From positions 63,820,845-63,884,844 of the forward strand of contig OX328096.1 in assembly GCA_946811185.2 (NCBI GenBank): a stretch of DNA of 64,000 nucleotides, written 5' to 3'. Below the pieces are notes generated by a model. It did not search any database, was not told the origin of the DNA, and worked only from the letters and a program-made list of their open reading frames with translations. The stretch is from Hippopus hippopus (lineage: Eukaryota > Mollusca > Bivalvia > Cardiida > Cardiidae). This document shows positions 1-10,936 of this stretch, piece after piece (the stretch's first letter is position 1; each line of letters begins with the position of its first letter). A program made the translations under genes and the position numbers.

Positions 1-160
1 GTCAAACTACGGACCCCTATGTCCCCGCAGCTATTCCAACGAGTCATTTGAAGTGTGGGGAATTGCCTCATCCTGTTGAAACCACTGTTCATCCTTCACA
101 ACACCTCTTCGTCTGCCCAAGGCTGTCCAAAACTTCTTGTTAGAGTTGGCAATTTTACAC
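1..160 (-). pseudogene. Tc1/mariner-type transposase fragment, broken
   Basis: The minus strand reads a transposase core with the motif QWFQQD (around 75-95) followed by PHT and then SLE-stop-LRGH. WFQQDGA.PHT around the second catalytic Asp is typical of mariner-superfamily DDE transposases. Here the Gly after the Asp is Glu, and in-frame stops fall at about 31-33 and 10-12, where the family normally has Trp and another residue. The fragment runs off the left window edge, so the rest of the element cannot be judged. It is dead DNA as seen here. Confidence 0.65.
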
Positions 161-189
161 GTCGTATCCAGGTGTGCTTGCAACGCAGA

Positions 190-412
190 GGTGCAAATGC
201 ATAGCTGAAATAGAAACCGCATCTGGCGGGATTCGAACCCATGCGGACAAGATCCTCGTTTTTTTCGAGGTTTAAAAGACAAACACCATAACCACTAAGC
301 TAAAGAGATGTCTTCCTAAATAACACAGTTCTTACAGTTCTTAGGTATCGTATTTAAATCGGGATGAAGCCATGCGTGAAGGAATGGTCTCCCGTAACAT
401 ATTAACGATTCC
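190..412 (-). mobile_element. tRNA-derived SINE-like repeat, copy 1
   Basis: On the minus strand an A-box-like TTAGCTTAGTGG (about 285-305) and a B-box GGTTCGAATCCC (about 229-241) give a tRNA-like segment. It is preceded on that strand by about 110 bp (310-412) that recurs at 6000-6075. The tRNA-like fold is interrupted and lacks a good anticodon stem, so this is a SINE or relic and not a tRNA gene. Confidence 0.6.
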
Positions 413-1219
413 ATGGGTGGCATTTTTTGGGGCTCATCCTGTACAAAAAGGGTATTAGATGTATGAATCCTTTAAAAGCCCAGCAGTGGCAAAACAAACA
501 AAGTAAAAAAAAGGGCAAAAACGCAGTAGTTAAAACGCATTCAAATTTAAATCGTACCATTTAAAAGCATGGACAATATTGTGAAGATGGCAATCTGTCA
601 TCATGCGGTCGATCCAAGTGTTAGTGCCTGGCAAAAAAAATGGGAATTTTAAAATCAGGGGAAAAAAAAAAGTCAAAAATTGAACAAAAGATAGATTGAC
701 CTAAGACTTTGACCGACCGTACATTAACAGATCATCTTCACAACATACACTTTGTTTACTCTTAACAGCTACTGTCACTTTAAAACATCTACGTTAAACA
801 AGAAATATCCTTAAAAAAGATAGACGGCGTAAATTTGCCTGCATATAGACAGGTGCCCTTAGGATAAATATGTCCAATCACAAATATCTATTTATTCATT
901 TGTTATCAGTAGACTACCATAAAGTAGGTCCAAAGCTAGAACATTCAGCCACGCCGAAAAATGGATAAATGGAGTGCCTGCGATGCGATCCCCGGATCAA
1001 TACCGCTCGTAATTGGAATACTAGTACCATATCTGTCCCAGGCAGTGCTATGTTCTCTGGAAGAATCAATCAATGATCATAGATTCAGTTGTAGAGTGTA
1101 GTGGAACTTAAGCTCTCAGTTGAACATGTTCAATAAATCGACTTGAGAAACTCTCTTCATAATGGATCTAATACAGCTACGTGTGTACGGATAAAAACAC
1201 AATGTCTTTCTGATAAACA
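413..1219. other. 5' flank of the folate-receptor-like gene, nothing recognised
   Basis: No ORF, repeat family or RNA seen elsewhere in the window was recognised here. It must contain the promoter and 5' UTR of the gene starting at 1220, but I cannot point to a TATA box or initiator with confidence. Confidence 0.4.
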
Positions 1220-2723
1220 GTGATGTTTTGTGTGGCAAATTTCAGTCATTCTGGCTGCTTTACTTTGGTATGGATTTTCATTTCCCATCTCGCCGTCGTG
1301 TATTCCACTGTGAGCGAGTTCAACATCAAGACGAATCGAACATTTTGTTCCTTCTTTAATAACAGAGCACCGAGTCCCCAGCCGGGGCTCCGGAACTGTA
1401 CCTGGTTTAGGGGCAATAGCTGCTGTAAACAGGAAGAGATAGACGCGATATTCGGGACCGTGAAACCCCTACCCGGTAGTTCACCGGAATGTCAGAGGTA
1501 AATCTTCACGAAACGAAATTTTCAGTGCGAACCCTACATAAACGGAAGCTGTTTTATATACGACACGTCCTTGACGAGGCGTTCCAGTCTGCATAAGTCA
1601 CCTGAACGACTGGCTTCCTCGACCGGTCGATTTTCGTGGACATATTTGGAATTTATCGTTTTATTTACATATCTTTGTTTTCTTTTCCACGGTTTTATTT
1701 GAGTGGCTTTTTAAATATTCAAGCTATGCACATCCTGAATCCTTCAAAAATACCTTAAAACCTCGGGTTTTAAAAACGACCTTTGAGACTCAGTTTGAAA
1801 ATATTGTTGGGGAAAAGGAGAAAATATTGTACTGTTCAAGTTATTAATAGACTTATCCAATACTTATTCATGCAAATGACCTAACGGAGAAATTGATTTA
1901 TTTGACATAAAAAAAGACCCCAAACATTATGAATGTAATGGAAAACATTGTGGGGACAGGAGCAATAGCTTGTTTGAGGCAACTGCCCGGGCCTTTTCCG
2001 GAAATGTGAAAAAATCGGCAAATTACGCAATTAACAAGTCTTTTTCATACAGCTGTTGATTTTAAAACACTTGCAGACGACAAGTTATAAATAGCTCAAA
2101 CTATGGAAATTGTCTTTGAAATAAAATCATTGCTGGAAAAAGAGATAATGTTGTTTACCAGGAATTATTCCAACAATGTTTTCAAAAGCTTTTTTTTTTT
2201 TTTGTCAGGGTCTTAAGCATTTCCAAAGAGACGTCAAGAGATTTCTACATGTATTTGTATGTTTGCTTGAATGGTATTGATTTAAACGTTGGTTTCAACA
2301 ACGTTTTATCCATACCATGACGACGGCTCATTATTATTTTTTAATTATTTCAGATACACTAATTATTTGATGTGTTATGTATGCGCGCCATACCAGAACA
2401 TTTTCTACCGACAAGAAAAACTAACAGTGTGTGAAGAATTCTGTAACAAATGGTATGCGGCCTGCTACGACGCCATTTTGAAAGGATCCGTAATAGGAGA
2501 ATTATACAAGACCGGAAGGGAGTTCTGTAAAAAACGAAATTTTCAGTGCGAACCCTACATAAACGGAAGCTGTTTTATATACGACACGTCCTTGACGAGG
2601 CGTTCCAGTCTGCATAAGTCACCTGAACGACTGGCTTCCTCGACCGGTCGATTTTCGTGGACATATTTGGAATTTATCGTTTTATTTACATATCTTTGTT
2701 TTCTTTTCCACGGTTTTATTTGA
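1220..2723 (+). CDS. Folate-receptor-family protein, secreted or GPI-anchored
   Basis: Two exons, 1220-1497 and 2354-2723, joined by a GT-AG phase-2 intron (donor AG|GTAAAT, acceptor ATTTCAG). The product has 215 residues. Residues 1-30 form a hydrophobic signal peptide. The mature part has 13 cysteines, including the pair C68-C69 and the run C119, C123, C130; the order CSFFNNR, NCTWF, CC, CYVCAP, CEEFCNKWYAAC is that of the folate receptor/retbindin domain. N-glycosylation sequons lie at N39, N59 and N163. Residues 197-215 are a terminal hydrophobic tail without a basic cytoplasmic end, as in GPI-anchor signals. Family members bind folates or riboflavin at the cell surface; the ligand here cannot be inferred. 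The start is the first ATG before the signal peptide; exon 1 hits a stop one codon past the donor, which supports splicing. The intron carries a copy of the gene's own 3' end. Confidence 0.85.
1511..1836 (+). pseudogene. Partial duplicate of exon 2 and 3' flank of the folate-receptor-like gene
   Basis: This stretch matches 2532-2857 almost base for base (about two differences in 326 bp), offset by 1021. It covers codons from RNFQCEPY near residue 154 to the stop plus about 130 bp of 3' flank. It lies within the intron, in the same orientation, with no acceptor that keeps frame: the TTTTCAG at its start would splice into a rapid stop. It is probably a very recent tandem duplication or an assembly artefact. 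Confidence 0.85.
2045..2215 (-). mobile_element. TTAA palindromic MITE, degraded, in the folate-receptor intron
   Basis: Holds the arm ATTTTAAAACACTTGCAGACGAC and a weak hairpin around 2125-2190. Both ends are eroded. Confidence 0.5.
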
Positions 2724-2991
2724 GTGGCTTTTTAAATATTCAAGCTATGCACATCCTGAATCCTTCAAAAGTACCTTAAAACCTCGGGTTTTAAAAACGA
2801 CCTTTGAGACTCAGTTTGAAAATATTGTTGGGGAAAAGGAGAAAATATTGTATTGTTAACCAACGTTTTCTTCTTTTACCCCGACAATGTTTCCAAACCT
2901 TTCAAAGACATTTTCCACTAATTGACTCTCAGCTACGTGCAAATAGATCTACTTTGGTTTTGGAACAGTGAAAAATTTTGTCGTTCGGTAA

Positions 2992-4165
2992 CACGGGTAG
3001 GAAACTTCATATTCAGAGCCAATGGCTCCGACGAGAAAATGTTGTGTTGGTCTTCCGTTTCTGAAGATGTCGGCTGAAAAACAACCAAAAAACAGGTAAG
3101 CTTGTCATTATTTGTAATCATGTGTTCTTATATCTTTGAAATTCCAAAAAAGGAGAATGTCATGCAATGCTCTGGTCTTTCAACGTGTTTTCTACACTAA
3201 GGAAAGTTGTAACAAGTGTACGATGTTGTCTGATTCATTTGTGGCGTGGGTTGACCTTAGCTAAAATAATACGTCACGGACCTAAATTCAGTCTATTATT
3301 GCTATATAATTGGAAATTAAAAGAGAGTCTTGCTGTCCCAAATGCGTGAATTAATGTCTTGAAATGTTACATTCACTGCTAGTAAAGAACTGAAAAGAAA
3401 TAGCACAAAAATGGTGAAAATAAAGAAGGGCTCCGATTATGTGGGACGGCTCTGAATATGTAAGTCGGCACCGATTGATGAGGGCTTTATTTCAAAACTT
3501 TAGTTTTTTGTAAAAAAAATACTTAGGAAGTAGGCTTTGTTTTTCCGTTAACACCTTTTAGTCCAAAATATGGCACTATTGTTGGATGGAACATGACCGA
3601 ATTCATGAACATACAAAGGACTTTGTATTGTCACGATTGAAAAAATCCTGTCGAACATTAGTCTATCTAAATTTTGAAAATACTTTAGTGTAGCTTTTGA
3701 TTAACAGAATGGTCTATACATGTATATAGTATTTGTCATGCTTTCGTCGTAAGTGCAGCCCACACGTAAGCAAAAAAAATGAAAAAATATTTGGTATCTT
3801 TGGAAGGCTCTTTGGTCTTAAAACAGTCATTAAAACGCTAGATGGAAAATGTACCGACCGTAGCAGAGATGATGAATAGAAAAAAAAACTTTTACAAAAC
3901 GTGAGAAATACAATTGATCTATTCGCAATACACGCCTCAGGGTATATGTGTGAACCCTCTTAACTCTTTTTAAATAATACTTATCACTACACAACAGTAT
4001 GTCAGGTGGGTGGGGTATATACAAGTCTTTTACAACGAAAAAGAATCTATTTCACAAGCACGTCAAGACCAAAGATGTTCATAGATCCCTGATTCTGATA
4101 GTACTTACTCAGATCTTTCAATGTTCAATTAACCAGATGCATATTAGATCAGAAAATGTCACATA
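2992..4165 (+). repeat. Left arm of a large inverted duplication
   Basis: Reverse complement of 6065-7216 with small indels. The outer junction is at CACGGGTAGG (2992) against CCTACCCGTG (7216). The inner end fades near 4165. No coding potential is convincing inside the arm; the short ORFs found are mirrored in the other arm and are not related to known proteins. Confidence 0.85.
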
Positions 4166-4557
4166 TCAGTTATCTTGAAGCCGATGATAAACAAGTATTC
4201 ATCCAAACAAACAAACGATCACGTTTTGTACAGTCTAATATTGATCTATACTGGCTGCAGAACCAATTTAAGTTGTGACAGGCACTTTAAGGGTTCATAA
4301 TGAAAAGCTTTGAGTTATTTATTTTTCTTTTTCCGTCCTAGATATTTGTATGAATGTCCTAAACATTGTCGTTTGCACTTGTTTCAGAAATCTCACACCG
4401 ACCCCTCCCCATTTCTAATGTAATCATTAGAAATCATTCACTTTACGCTGTGATTAGATTGAGATTGCAGCTCCAATATCATGATTTACTGATTGTGTAT
4501 GCAATTAGCTGTTTTGAGTCATTATTTAGGATAAAAAGGTTTAGAAAATAACTAATC

Positions 4558-5862
4558 CAGGGCTCCCGCTGTCGATCGCCAGTGGCGCCAAATGCGAAAA
4601 TTAAGAAAAAATGGCACCAAAAATGAAGCACTGGCGAAAGTACTGGCGACAAGTAAATGCCTATAAATAATTCTTAAAAGATCTTAACTCCGACTAAAAC
4701 AATATGTATCAAGTACGAATGATGCCCGCGTTACTGTTTATCACACCTAATCAAGCTGGTTTTCATTACCAGTTTTGTCTAATTACACACCAGACTTGCA
4801 TACACACCACATAATGCTAATCAATCAAATGTCGATTTCGCCACGCCCCGTTGTGCACACAGAAATTTCGAACCAATCAGAAACCAGATACAAGATTTAG
4901 TTACCGCCCATAATTTCTAAAGCCCCGCCTCGATTCTGCCTTACCTGGTAAGCATCCTCTCACTGGTTAGCATTTTATTGTGTGTACTTAGCGATGTCAT
5001 AAATGAAAAACGTGTTAATGGTATTGATCCGCTTATCTAGCGTAAAATGACAGATTTTGAAGTTAGCTGCCACCCTTAATGAAAATTTTATATCAAATCA
5101 TGTGGAAATAGTTTTCCGAAAATTAACCAACATAAAAAAAATGGATCGTCGCAAAAACGTGAAAACCCATGACACATCAAAATGTCTGTTGACGTTATCC
5201 GATCAGAAGCACTCCAGACTGTCTTTCTAGCTTTGATAATGACTTCAAACAGTAAATTTACTCAAATAGACGTATAAAACATAAAGTGGGTGCTAAAATA
5301 TATGTCTAATAATGAGGAAAAAACTCGAGTGATTTTATGACATGAAAATGTTGAAGAGAACGGGGGGGGGGGGGGCACTTTGTAGGCCACTTCGTCTTAC
5401 AGTGATAGCACTGGAACAAGTGTCAGAGAAGGTATAGGACACTCATACAGAGAAAAAAGACCAGAATAAAAGGACTCTTTAATAAAATTAATATTTTTCA
5501 AGATATAAAGAAATGATTTATTAAACCCTTTACCACTCAATCCCAAGTTTCTTCTTTAATTTCATTAAAACTCAAGATATTCTAACAGGGTTGCAGCTTT
5601 AGAATTACAGCGCTGTATTACTGTTCAAATACAACTTCTGTGTCCCTGCAGCTCAAAACCTTGAAAACCTATGGGGATAAAGGAACATAAGTAAGCATTA
5701 CAGTATTATAGGGAGCAATGGATTTAGTAGCATTAACATGGGCCAATAAACTTAAGCGTCTAATGTACTATGTGGCCACCTCAGTTGGCTCCTACTGGCC
5801 CCAATTTTTTTGAGCTGGCGAATTTGATGGCGCCAAAATCAAAACTTGCAGGGGAAGCCCTG
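4558..5862. mobile_element. hAT-like non-autonomous element, 1305 bp
   Basis: Starts CAGGGCTCCC and ends GGGGAAGCCCTG, flanked on both sides by CTAATC (4552-4557 and 5863-5868) as a target duplication. CAGGG...CCCTG termini are typical of hAT transposons, although the usual hAT duplication is 8 bp and only 6 bp match here. Both subterminal regions carry TGGCGCCA and CTGGCGA motifs. No transposase ORF is seen. It sits in the spacer of the large inverted duplication. Confidence 0.7.
5365..5377. repeat. Poly-G run
   Basis: Homopolymer of about 13 G inside the hAT-like element; its length is unreliable in sequencing. Confidence 0.7.
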
Positions 5863-5879
5863 CTAATCTTACGAACAAA

Positions 5880-6075
5880 GTCCGCAACAAAGAAAGAAAT
5901 GAACAAATGCATGGCAGAAATATAGGGACCGGGCAGGATTCGAACCTAGAACGCCCGGACGAAAGCCCAATACCATAACCACTGAGCCAAAGAGAATTCT
6001 TCCTAACGCAGGTGTTAGGTATTGTATTTAAATCGGGATGAAGCCATGCATGAAGGAGTGGTCTCCCGTAACACT
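5880..6075 (-). mobile_element. tRNA-derived SINE-like repeat, copy 2
   Basis: The minus strand carries A-box TTTGGCTCAGTGG (about 5983-5996) and B-box GGTTCGAATCC (about 5937-5948). It shares with copy 1 the stretch including TATTTAAATCGGGATGAAGC. The promoter boxes are near consensus but no proper anticodon stem forms, so it is a SINE head. Confidence 0.6.
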
Positions 6076-7216
6076 AATATATGACATATTCTGCATTGAA
6101 AGATCTGAGTGAGTACAATCAAAATCAGGGATCTATGAACATTTTTGGTCTCGGCGTGCTTGTGAAATTGAGTTTTTTTTTTTTGTTAAAGACTTGTATA
6201 TACCCCACCCACCCGGCATACTGTTGTGTCGTGTTAGGTGTCGAGAAGAATTAAGAGTGGTAACATCATACCCTAGGCGTGTAATGCGAATAGGTCAATT
6301 GTATTTCTCACGCTTTGTAAGTTTTTTTTCTATTCATCATCTCTGCTACGGTCGGTACATTTTCCATCTAGCGTTTTAATGACTGTTTCAATACAGGCTA
6401 GTCTTCCGAAGATGCCAAATATTTTTTTTTTTGCTTACGTGTGGGCTGCACTTACGACGGAAGCATGACAAATACTATATACATGTATAGACCATTCTGT
6501 TAATCAAAAGCTACATAAAAGTATTTTCAAAATTTAGATAGACTAATGTTCGACAGGATTTTTCAATCGTGACAGTACCAGTCCTTTGTATGTTCATAAA
6601 TTCGGTCATGTTCCATCCAACAATAGTGCCATATTTTGGACTAAAAGGTATTAACAGAAAAACAAAGCCTACTTCCTAAGTATTTTTTTACAGAATACTA
6701 AATTTCTGAAAGGAAGCCCTCAACAATCGGTGCCGACTTACATATTCAGAGCCGTCCCACATAATCGGAGCCCTTCTTTATTTTCACCATTTTTGTGCTA
6801 TTTCTTTTAAATTCTTTACCAGCAGTGAATGTAACATTTCAAGACATTAATTCACGCTTTTGGGACAGCAGGAGTCTCTTTTGATTGCCAATTATACGGC
6901 AATAATAGACTGAATTTAGGTCCGTGACGTATTATTTTAGCTAAGGTCAACCCACGCCACAAATGAATCAGACAACATCGTACACTTGTTACAACTTTCC
7001 TTAGTGTAGAAAACACGTTGAAAGACCAGAGCATTGCATGACATTTTCCTTTTTTGGAATTTCAAAGGTATAAGAACACATGATTACAAATAATGACAAG
7101 CTTACCTGTTTTTTGGTTGTTTTTCAGCCGACATCTTCAGAAACGGAAGACCAACACATTTTCTCGTCGGAGCCATTGGCTCTGAATATGACTGATTATG
7201 AAGTTTCCTACCCGTG
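6065..7216 (-). repeat. Right arm of the large inverted duplication
   Basis: Mirror copy of 2992-4165. Differences include an extra 10 bp after GAATATGA (about 7188-7197) and a T-rich tract near 6421. See the left arm. Confidence 0.85.
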
Positions 7217-7720
7217 GGTAAAGAGTTGCATTATTAGGTCCTACGGGGGGACTGTTTTTCTTGTAAAATGATAAAAAAAAAAGTTGACCGTAAAGAGTTT
7301 TATTAAGGTATCTTTGCACGTAGTAATAAATGTTATTAAACTTTTATAACATAAGAGTTCAGGAGAATTTGCCGGTTTCAACTTTCTAATGACATCATCA
7401 GCCTTGAAAAGTATCTCGTGACTTGTAAGAGAAACAAAGTGACCGCAAACTTTGATACATTGCGATTTTAGATGAAGCGACGATGTATAAATTCGGCCTT
7501 TTTCTACGGCTGACAATACAAGACCCAATATCAGACTGCACATTCTGGACGGTCAGCTCTTGATCCTTGTTGTTCGCGAAAGCCTGGGAAAGCAAGCGAG
7601 GGCGTATACAATACTTGTATATTTCGAAGTCATCTTGAGATGTCGGTTAATCATTTAGATAATGCTAGAATTGTGCGGAAAATTGTCCGTGCCAACAGCT
7701 ATTGTGTCGTAATAATAGAT
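7217..7720. other. Unassigned spacer
   Basis: No gene or recognised repeat. A short ATCAGACTGCAC motif (about 7522) belongs to a small dispersed family seen elsewhere, for example at 31975 and 42955. Confidence 0.4.
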
Positions 7721-7721
7721 A

Positions 7722-7888
7722 AATTAACGCTTTACCATACAATCCTATGTGTTTACAACCATGGGAAGAAACCTGTGGGAAAAGGAGAAAACGCTGGTAG
7801 ACAAGCATTCATTTCTTTTTCAAAAACCGTTCTCTAAAGTATTTTCATTTCGGGTTGTGAAAACATGGGATTGTTGGGCAAATGTTTA
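7722..7888 (+). mobile_element. TTAA palindromic MITE, chimeric copy
   Basis: Left end AACGCTTTACCATACAATCC, core GGGAAAAGGAGAAAACGCTGG with a decayed right half. The right end GGGATTGTTGGGCAAATG is the same arm type as the left, so the copy looks recombined. Confidence 0.6.
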
Positions 7889-8084
7889 AGAGTTTTAACG
7901 ACCCTGAGAAAGAAGCCTTTTGAAAACATTGTGGGAAAAGGAAAAAATGCTGGTTAACAGCATTTTCTTCTGTTCTCACATTGTTTTCCACCCTTTATAG
8001 ATACAGTTAAATCATTTCAGTAACATTTGTCGTCTGCAAATGCTGTGAATCTGGACGTGTCTAAAAATTTGTCGTTTGAGAAAG
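7889..8084 (+). mobile_element. TTAA palindromic MITE, forward
   Basis: GAGTTTTAACGACCCTGAG arm, palindromic core at about 7923-7990, then GTCGTCTGCAAATGCTGTG and a decayed GTCGTTTGAGAAAG end. Confidence 0.75.
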
Positions 8085-8096
8085 TACAAATAGATA

Positions 8097-8359
8097 TGAG
8101 CCATGCTATGTGAACAGTGGGCTGGATGAATCTGCAAAAAGCGTCGATTCATGTCGGCCAGCGCAGTCCACGCAAGCTGACATGAGTCAAAACTTTTTGT
8201 AATTGGTCAATTTTCTGTCAGTCAAAGGACCGTTGTACCTTATGATTAGGTCAGTTGTGATACAAAATGGATTTATGGATCCATAATTACCTGCTGGCTT
8301 GCTTATTATAATGGATCATGGAAATGCATTTAACCCCCTTTTTCTCATAGCATGGCTCA
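8097..8359 (+). mobile_element. GAGCCATGC-family TIR element
   Basis: Left terminus TGAGCCATGCTATG, right terminus CATAGCATGGCTCA. Internal inverted pair GTCGGCCAGCGC/GCAAGCTGACATGAG at about 8153-8188. Family consensus is about 265 bp with 20 to 30-bp TIRs and no coding capacity. Confidence 0.85.
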
Positions 8360-8572
8360 TACACAGATACTTTCCTTCTCTGGGACCTAAATATACAGGT
8401 TTTCCTGACTTTGTTTTGGAAAGGAAAGAAATGCTGGGAGAAAGATTGAAAAAATTACTTTGGAATACAGATCATCGAAGTAATATCACGTGTTTTTTCC
8501 TCGTTGACTGTTCAACATTTCTTTTTACTCGAATACAACCTTGAGAAAGATTGAAAGCAAGGTATAAGTATT

Positions 8573-8840
8573 TGAGCAATGCTCTGTGAAAAGGGGGCTT
8601 AATGCATCTGCAAAAAGCGTTGAACAATGTCAGCCTGCGCAGTCCAAGCAGGCTAACATAGGTCAAAACTTTTTACTATTAGTAAATTTTATGCGTGTTT
8701 AAAATCCATTCTAACTCTCGATTCAGTCAGTTGTTGGACAAAATAGATTTTATGAATCCAAAATTACCGGTATGTGATGACTTGATTGATGTAATGCATC
8801 ACAGAAATGCATTAACCTCCCTATTGCCAGAACATGGCTC
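8573..8840 (+). mobile_element. GAGCCATGC-family TIR element
   Basis: TGAGCAATGCTCTGTG to CAGAACATGGCTC, with the GTCAGCCTGCGC hairpin at about 8629-8660. Confidence 0.85.
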
Positions 8841-9224
8841 TTTGTTTTTGGCAGAAAATACCATGTTTGTGGGAATACTGAAGTTACTTTGCAATAAATA
8901 TATCACGCTACTTTTCCTTCTTGATTGTTCAGCATTTTTTGTCATCATTAATTTCAGAAAGATTGAAAGCAAGATGCAATTATTTGTTGTGAGTAAAATA
9001 CAATAACTGTATCACCCTTCTTTTCATGGTTGATTATTCATCATTTTTTACTTGGTCATTAATTTCAGAAAAACTGAATGTAAGATGCAAGTACATGTAT
9101 TTGTTTTGGAAAAGAAAAAAGCATGATGTGGAAAATATTGAAGTACATGTAACTGTGCAATAAATATCAACGAAGTAATACCAAGACACTTTTTCTTGTT
9201 TATTGTTCAACATTTTACTTATTG
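8841..9224. repeat. Imperfect tandem repeat of about 160 bp
   Basis: AGAAAGATTGAAAGCAAG-like and GATTGTTCAGCATTTTTT-like segments recur around 8540, 8920-8970, 9025-9090 and 9195-9215 with variable spacing. They look like decayed tandem units following the preceding TIR element. No coding signal. Confidence 0.45.
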
Positions 9225-9306
9225 ACTTTCTCCTTTTCCCACATTGTTTTCTAAAGCTGTATTTTTCAGGGTCGTTAAAAGTCAAGATTGTGTAGTAAAG
9301 AGTTAA
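9225..9306 (-). mobile_element. TTAA palindromic MITE, half copy
   Basis: Only the CTCCTTTTCCCACATTG half-core and the GGGTCGTTAAAAGTC arm remain, ending AAAGAGTTAA. Confidence 0.65.
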
Positions 9307-9344
9307 GCATCAAAATCAAAACATGCAGAATGAATGCAGAATGA

Positions 9345-9645
9345 ATGAATTTGCCTTTATTTATTGTCGCCACCGGATGGCCATATGAGCGACGCCCCCT
9401 GAAGGCTGTTAGTTTTGTTACAGGGATAGTGCAGGATACAGGATTAAACCCATCCTAAGTTACACCCTGTTCTTTAACGTGCTCTATGTATAGCACTGTC
9501 ACAAGAGACCTCGGTTTAACGTCTCATCCAAAAGATTATTCCTAATTTAAATGGCCAGCCTTGGGAATTGAACCCACACCCTAAACCGACCCGAAACTTG
9601 ACATTTATAATTCCTACGCTCTACCACTTGAGCTATGCAGGCTGG
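9345..9645 (-). mobile_element. tRNA-derived SINE, complete copy
   Basis: On the minus strand the head has A-box TAGCTCAAGTGGTAGAGCG (about 9618-9637) and B-box GGGTTCAATTCCC (about 9563-9575). A central segment with GATGAGACGTTAAACCGAG (about 9509-9528) follows, and the tail runs to about 9345. That central motif is widespread in molluscan SINEs, some described as V-SINEs. A second copy, split by two insertions, is at 39725-42220. Confidence 0.8.
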
Positions 9646-10060
9646 TCACATATGCAGAAGTCCAATCAAATATGGCTAAATAGTCTTTGATAGGATAGAA
9701 AACTGGTTACCAGCAATTTTTTCCTCATCTCACAAAATTTTCCAGTCTTCTTTCTCAAAGTCGATACTGGTCGGTATTTTGGTTTAAAAATCTGATACCT
9801 CAGGAGTCAGCCACTGAAAGCCAACTGATTTCAAAGGGAGATCATCAAAAAAGATTACTAAACTAAAGACATGTTTATCAATAGCATAGTATATAAAATA
9901 GTTTTATTAATACATTTCAATAGCACAATTACAAGTATACATCAAAGTGTCATTATTCAAACCCATGGCCTGCAATGCCACACTTTGCCAAAGTGTAAAT
10001 GAAAATCAGCCTGCACCTATGTACGGTCTAATCTTGTTTCATACTTTTAACTTTGACTAT
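9646..10060. other. Unassigned spacer
   Basis: Contains a degraded AGTCTTTGATAGGATAGAAAAC...CAGCAATTTTT core (about 9681-9745) of the TTAA family. Nothing else recognised. Confidence 0.4.
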
Positions 10061-10278
10061 CTCTTTACCAGAGGACAAAATCATAGATTTATCTAAACTG
10101 TAAACATTTACAGACAACAAAATCAAACACAGATCATAGGATTTGGCTTTTGAAGGGTAAAAAACATGGGAAAAGGAGAAAATGTTAATAGCCAGCATCA
10201 TCTCCTTTTCCAATGATTTTTATTAAAGCCTTTTTCGGCAGGGTTGTTAAACTATGGGATTGTTTGGTAAATGCCTAA
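10061..10278 (-). mobile_element. TTAA palindromic MITE, reverse, diverged
   Basis: CTCTTTACCAGAGGACAAAATC end, weakened core with AATAGCCAGCATCATCTCC, and GGGATTGTTTGGTAAATG end. Confidence 0.7.
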
Positions 10279-10399
10279 AGGGTTCAGCTGTAGCTTTTGT
10301 TATAGTCAACAAATACATGCATAACTTGTGCAGGATATAGGTTAGATGATTTGATACATGTATAATACATCTTTACTTTTGATTCAAAGTTCTTATATA

Positions 10400-10662
10400 T
10401 GAGCCATGCTCTGTGAAAAGGGGGCTTAATGCATCTGCGAAAAGTTTTGGCCCATGTCAGCCTGCGCAGTCCACGCAGGCTGACATGGGCCAAAACTTTT
10501 CGCTATATTTAAATTTTCTGCATGTCAAAGGACCATTCTACCTCATTATTCAGTCAGTTGTTCGACAAAATGGATTTTATGGATCTGTAATTAAGTGATG
10601 ACTTGCTTGGTATAATGCGTCACGGAAATACATTAAGCCCCCTTTTGCCAGAGCATGGCTCA
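10400..10662 (+). mobile_element. GAGCCATGC-family TIR element, well preserved
   Basis: TIRs TGAGCCATGCTCTGTGAAAA and GCCAGAGCATGGCTCA. The internal hairpin is strong: TTGGCCCATGTCAGCCTGCG pairs with CGCAGGCTGACATGGGCCAA around 10447-10497. Flanked by TATA and TAAA, giving at most a TA duplication. Confidence 0.9.
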
Positions 10663-10676
10663 TAAATCTTACTCAG

Positions 10677-10893
10677 TTAACTCTTTATTTATCATACAAA
10701 TTTTTAAACTTGTCCAAATTGAAAGCATTTGCAGACGACAAATTACACATGGATCAAACGAATGGATTTGTGTTTCAAAGGGCAGAAAACATTGTGGGAA
10801 ATTCTGATTACCAGCCTTTTCTCCTTCTCTCACTTTGTTTTAGGGAGCCTTTTTCCTTTAGGTCATTAAAATATAGGATATGTAGTATAGGGT
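10677..10893 (-). mobile_element. TTAA palindromic MITE, reverse
   Basis: Left TTAACTCTTTATTTATC, arm AGCATTTGCAGACGACAAAT, decayed core, right TATAGGGTTA. Confidence 0.75.
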
Positions 10894-10936
10894 TATCTCA
10901 TCTATTAAAAAAAAAAAACAAAAAAACATAACTTGT

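Noticed and set aside
1497..1836. Splicing of folate-receptor exon 1 into the upstream duplicate through TTTTCAG at about 1519-1525
   Set aside because: The junction shifts frame and meets TAA within a few codons.
5937..5996. Genuine tRNA gene
   Set aside because: A and B boxes are good, but no 5-bp anticodon stem or 7-bp acceptor stem forms and the segment is embedded in a repeat copied at 190-412.
7640..7837. CRISPR-like or clustered regular repeats from the recurring hairpins
   Set aside because: Spacing is irregular, units are inserted transposons in a eukaryotic context, and there are no cas genes.
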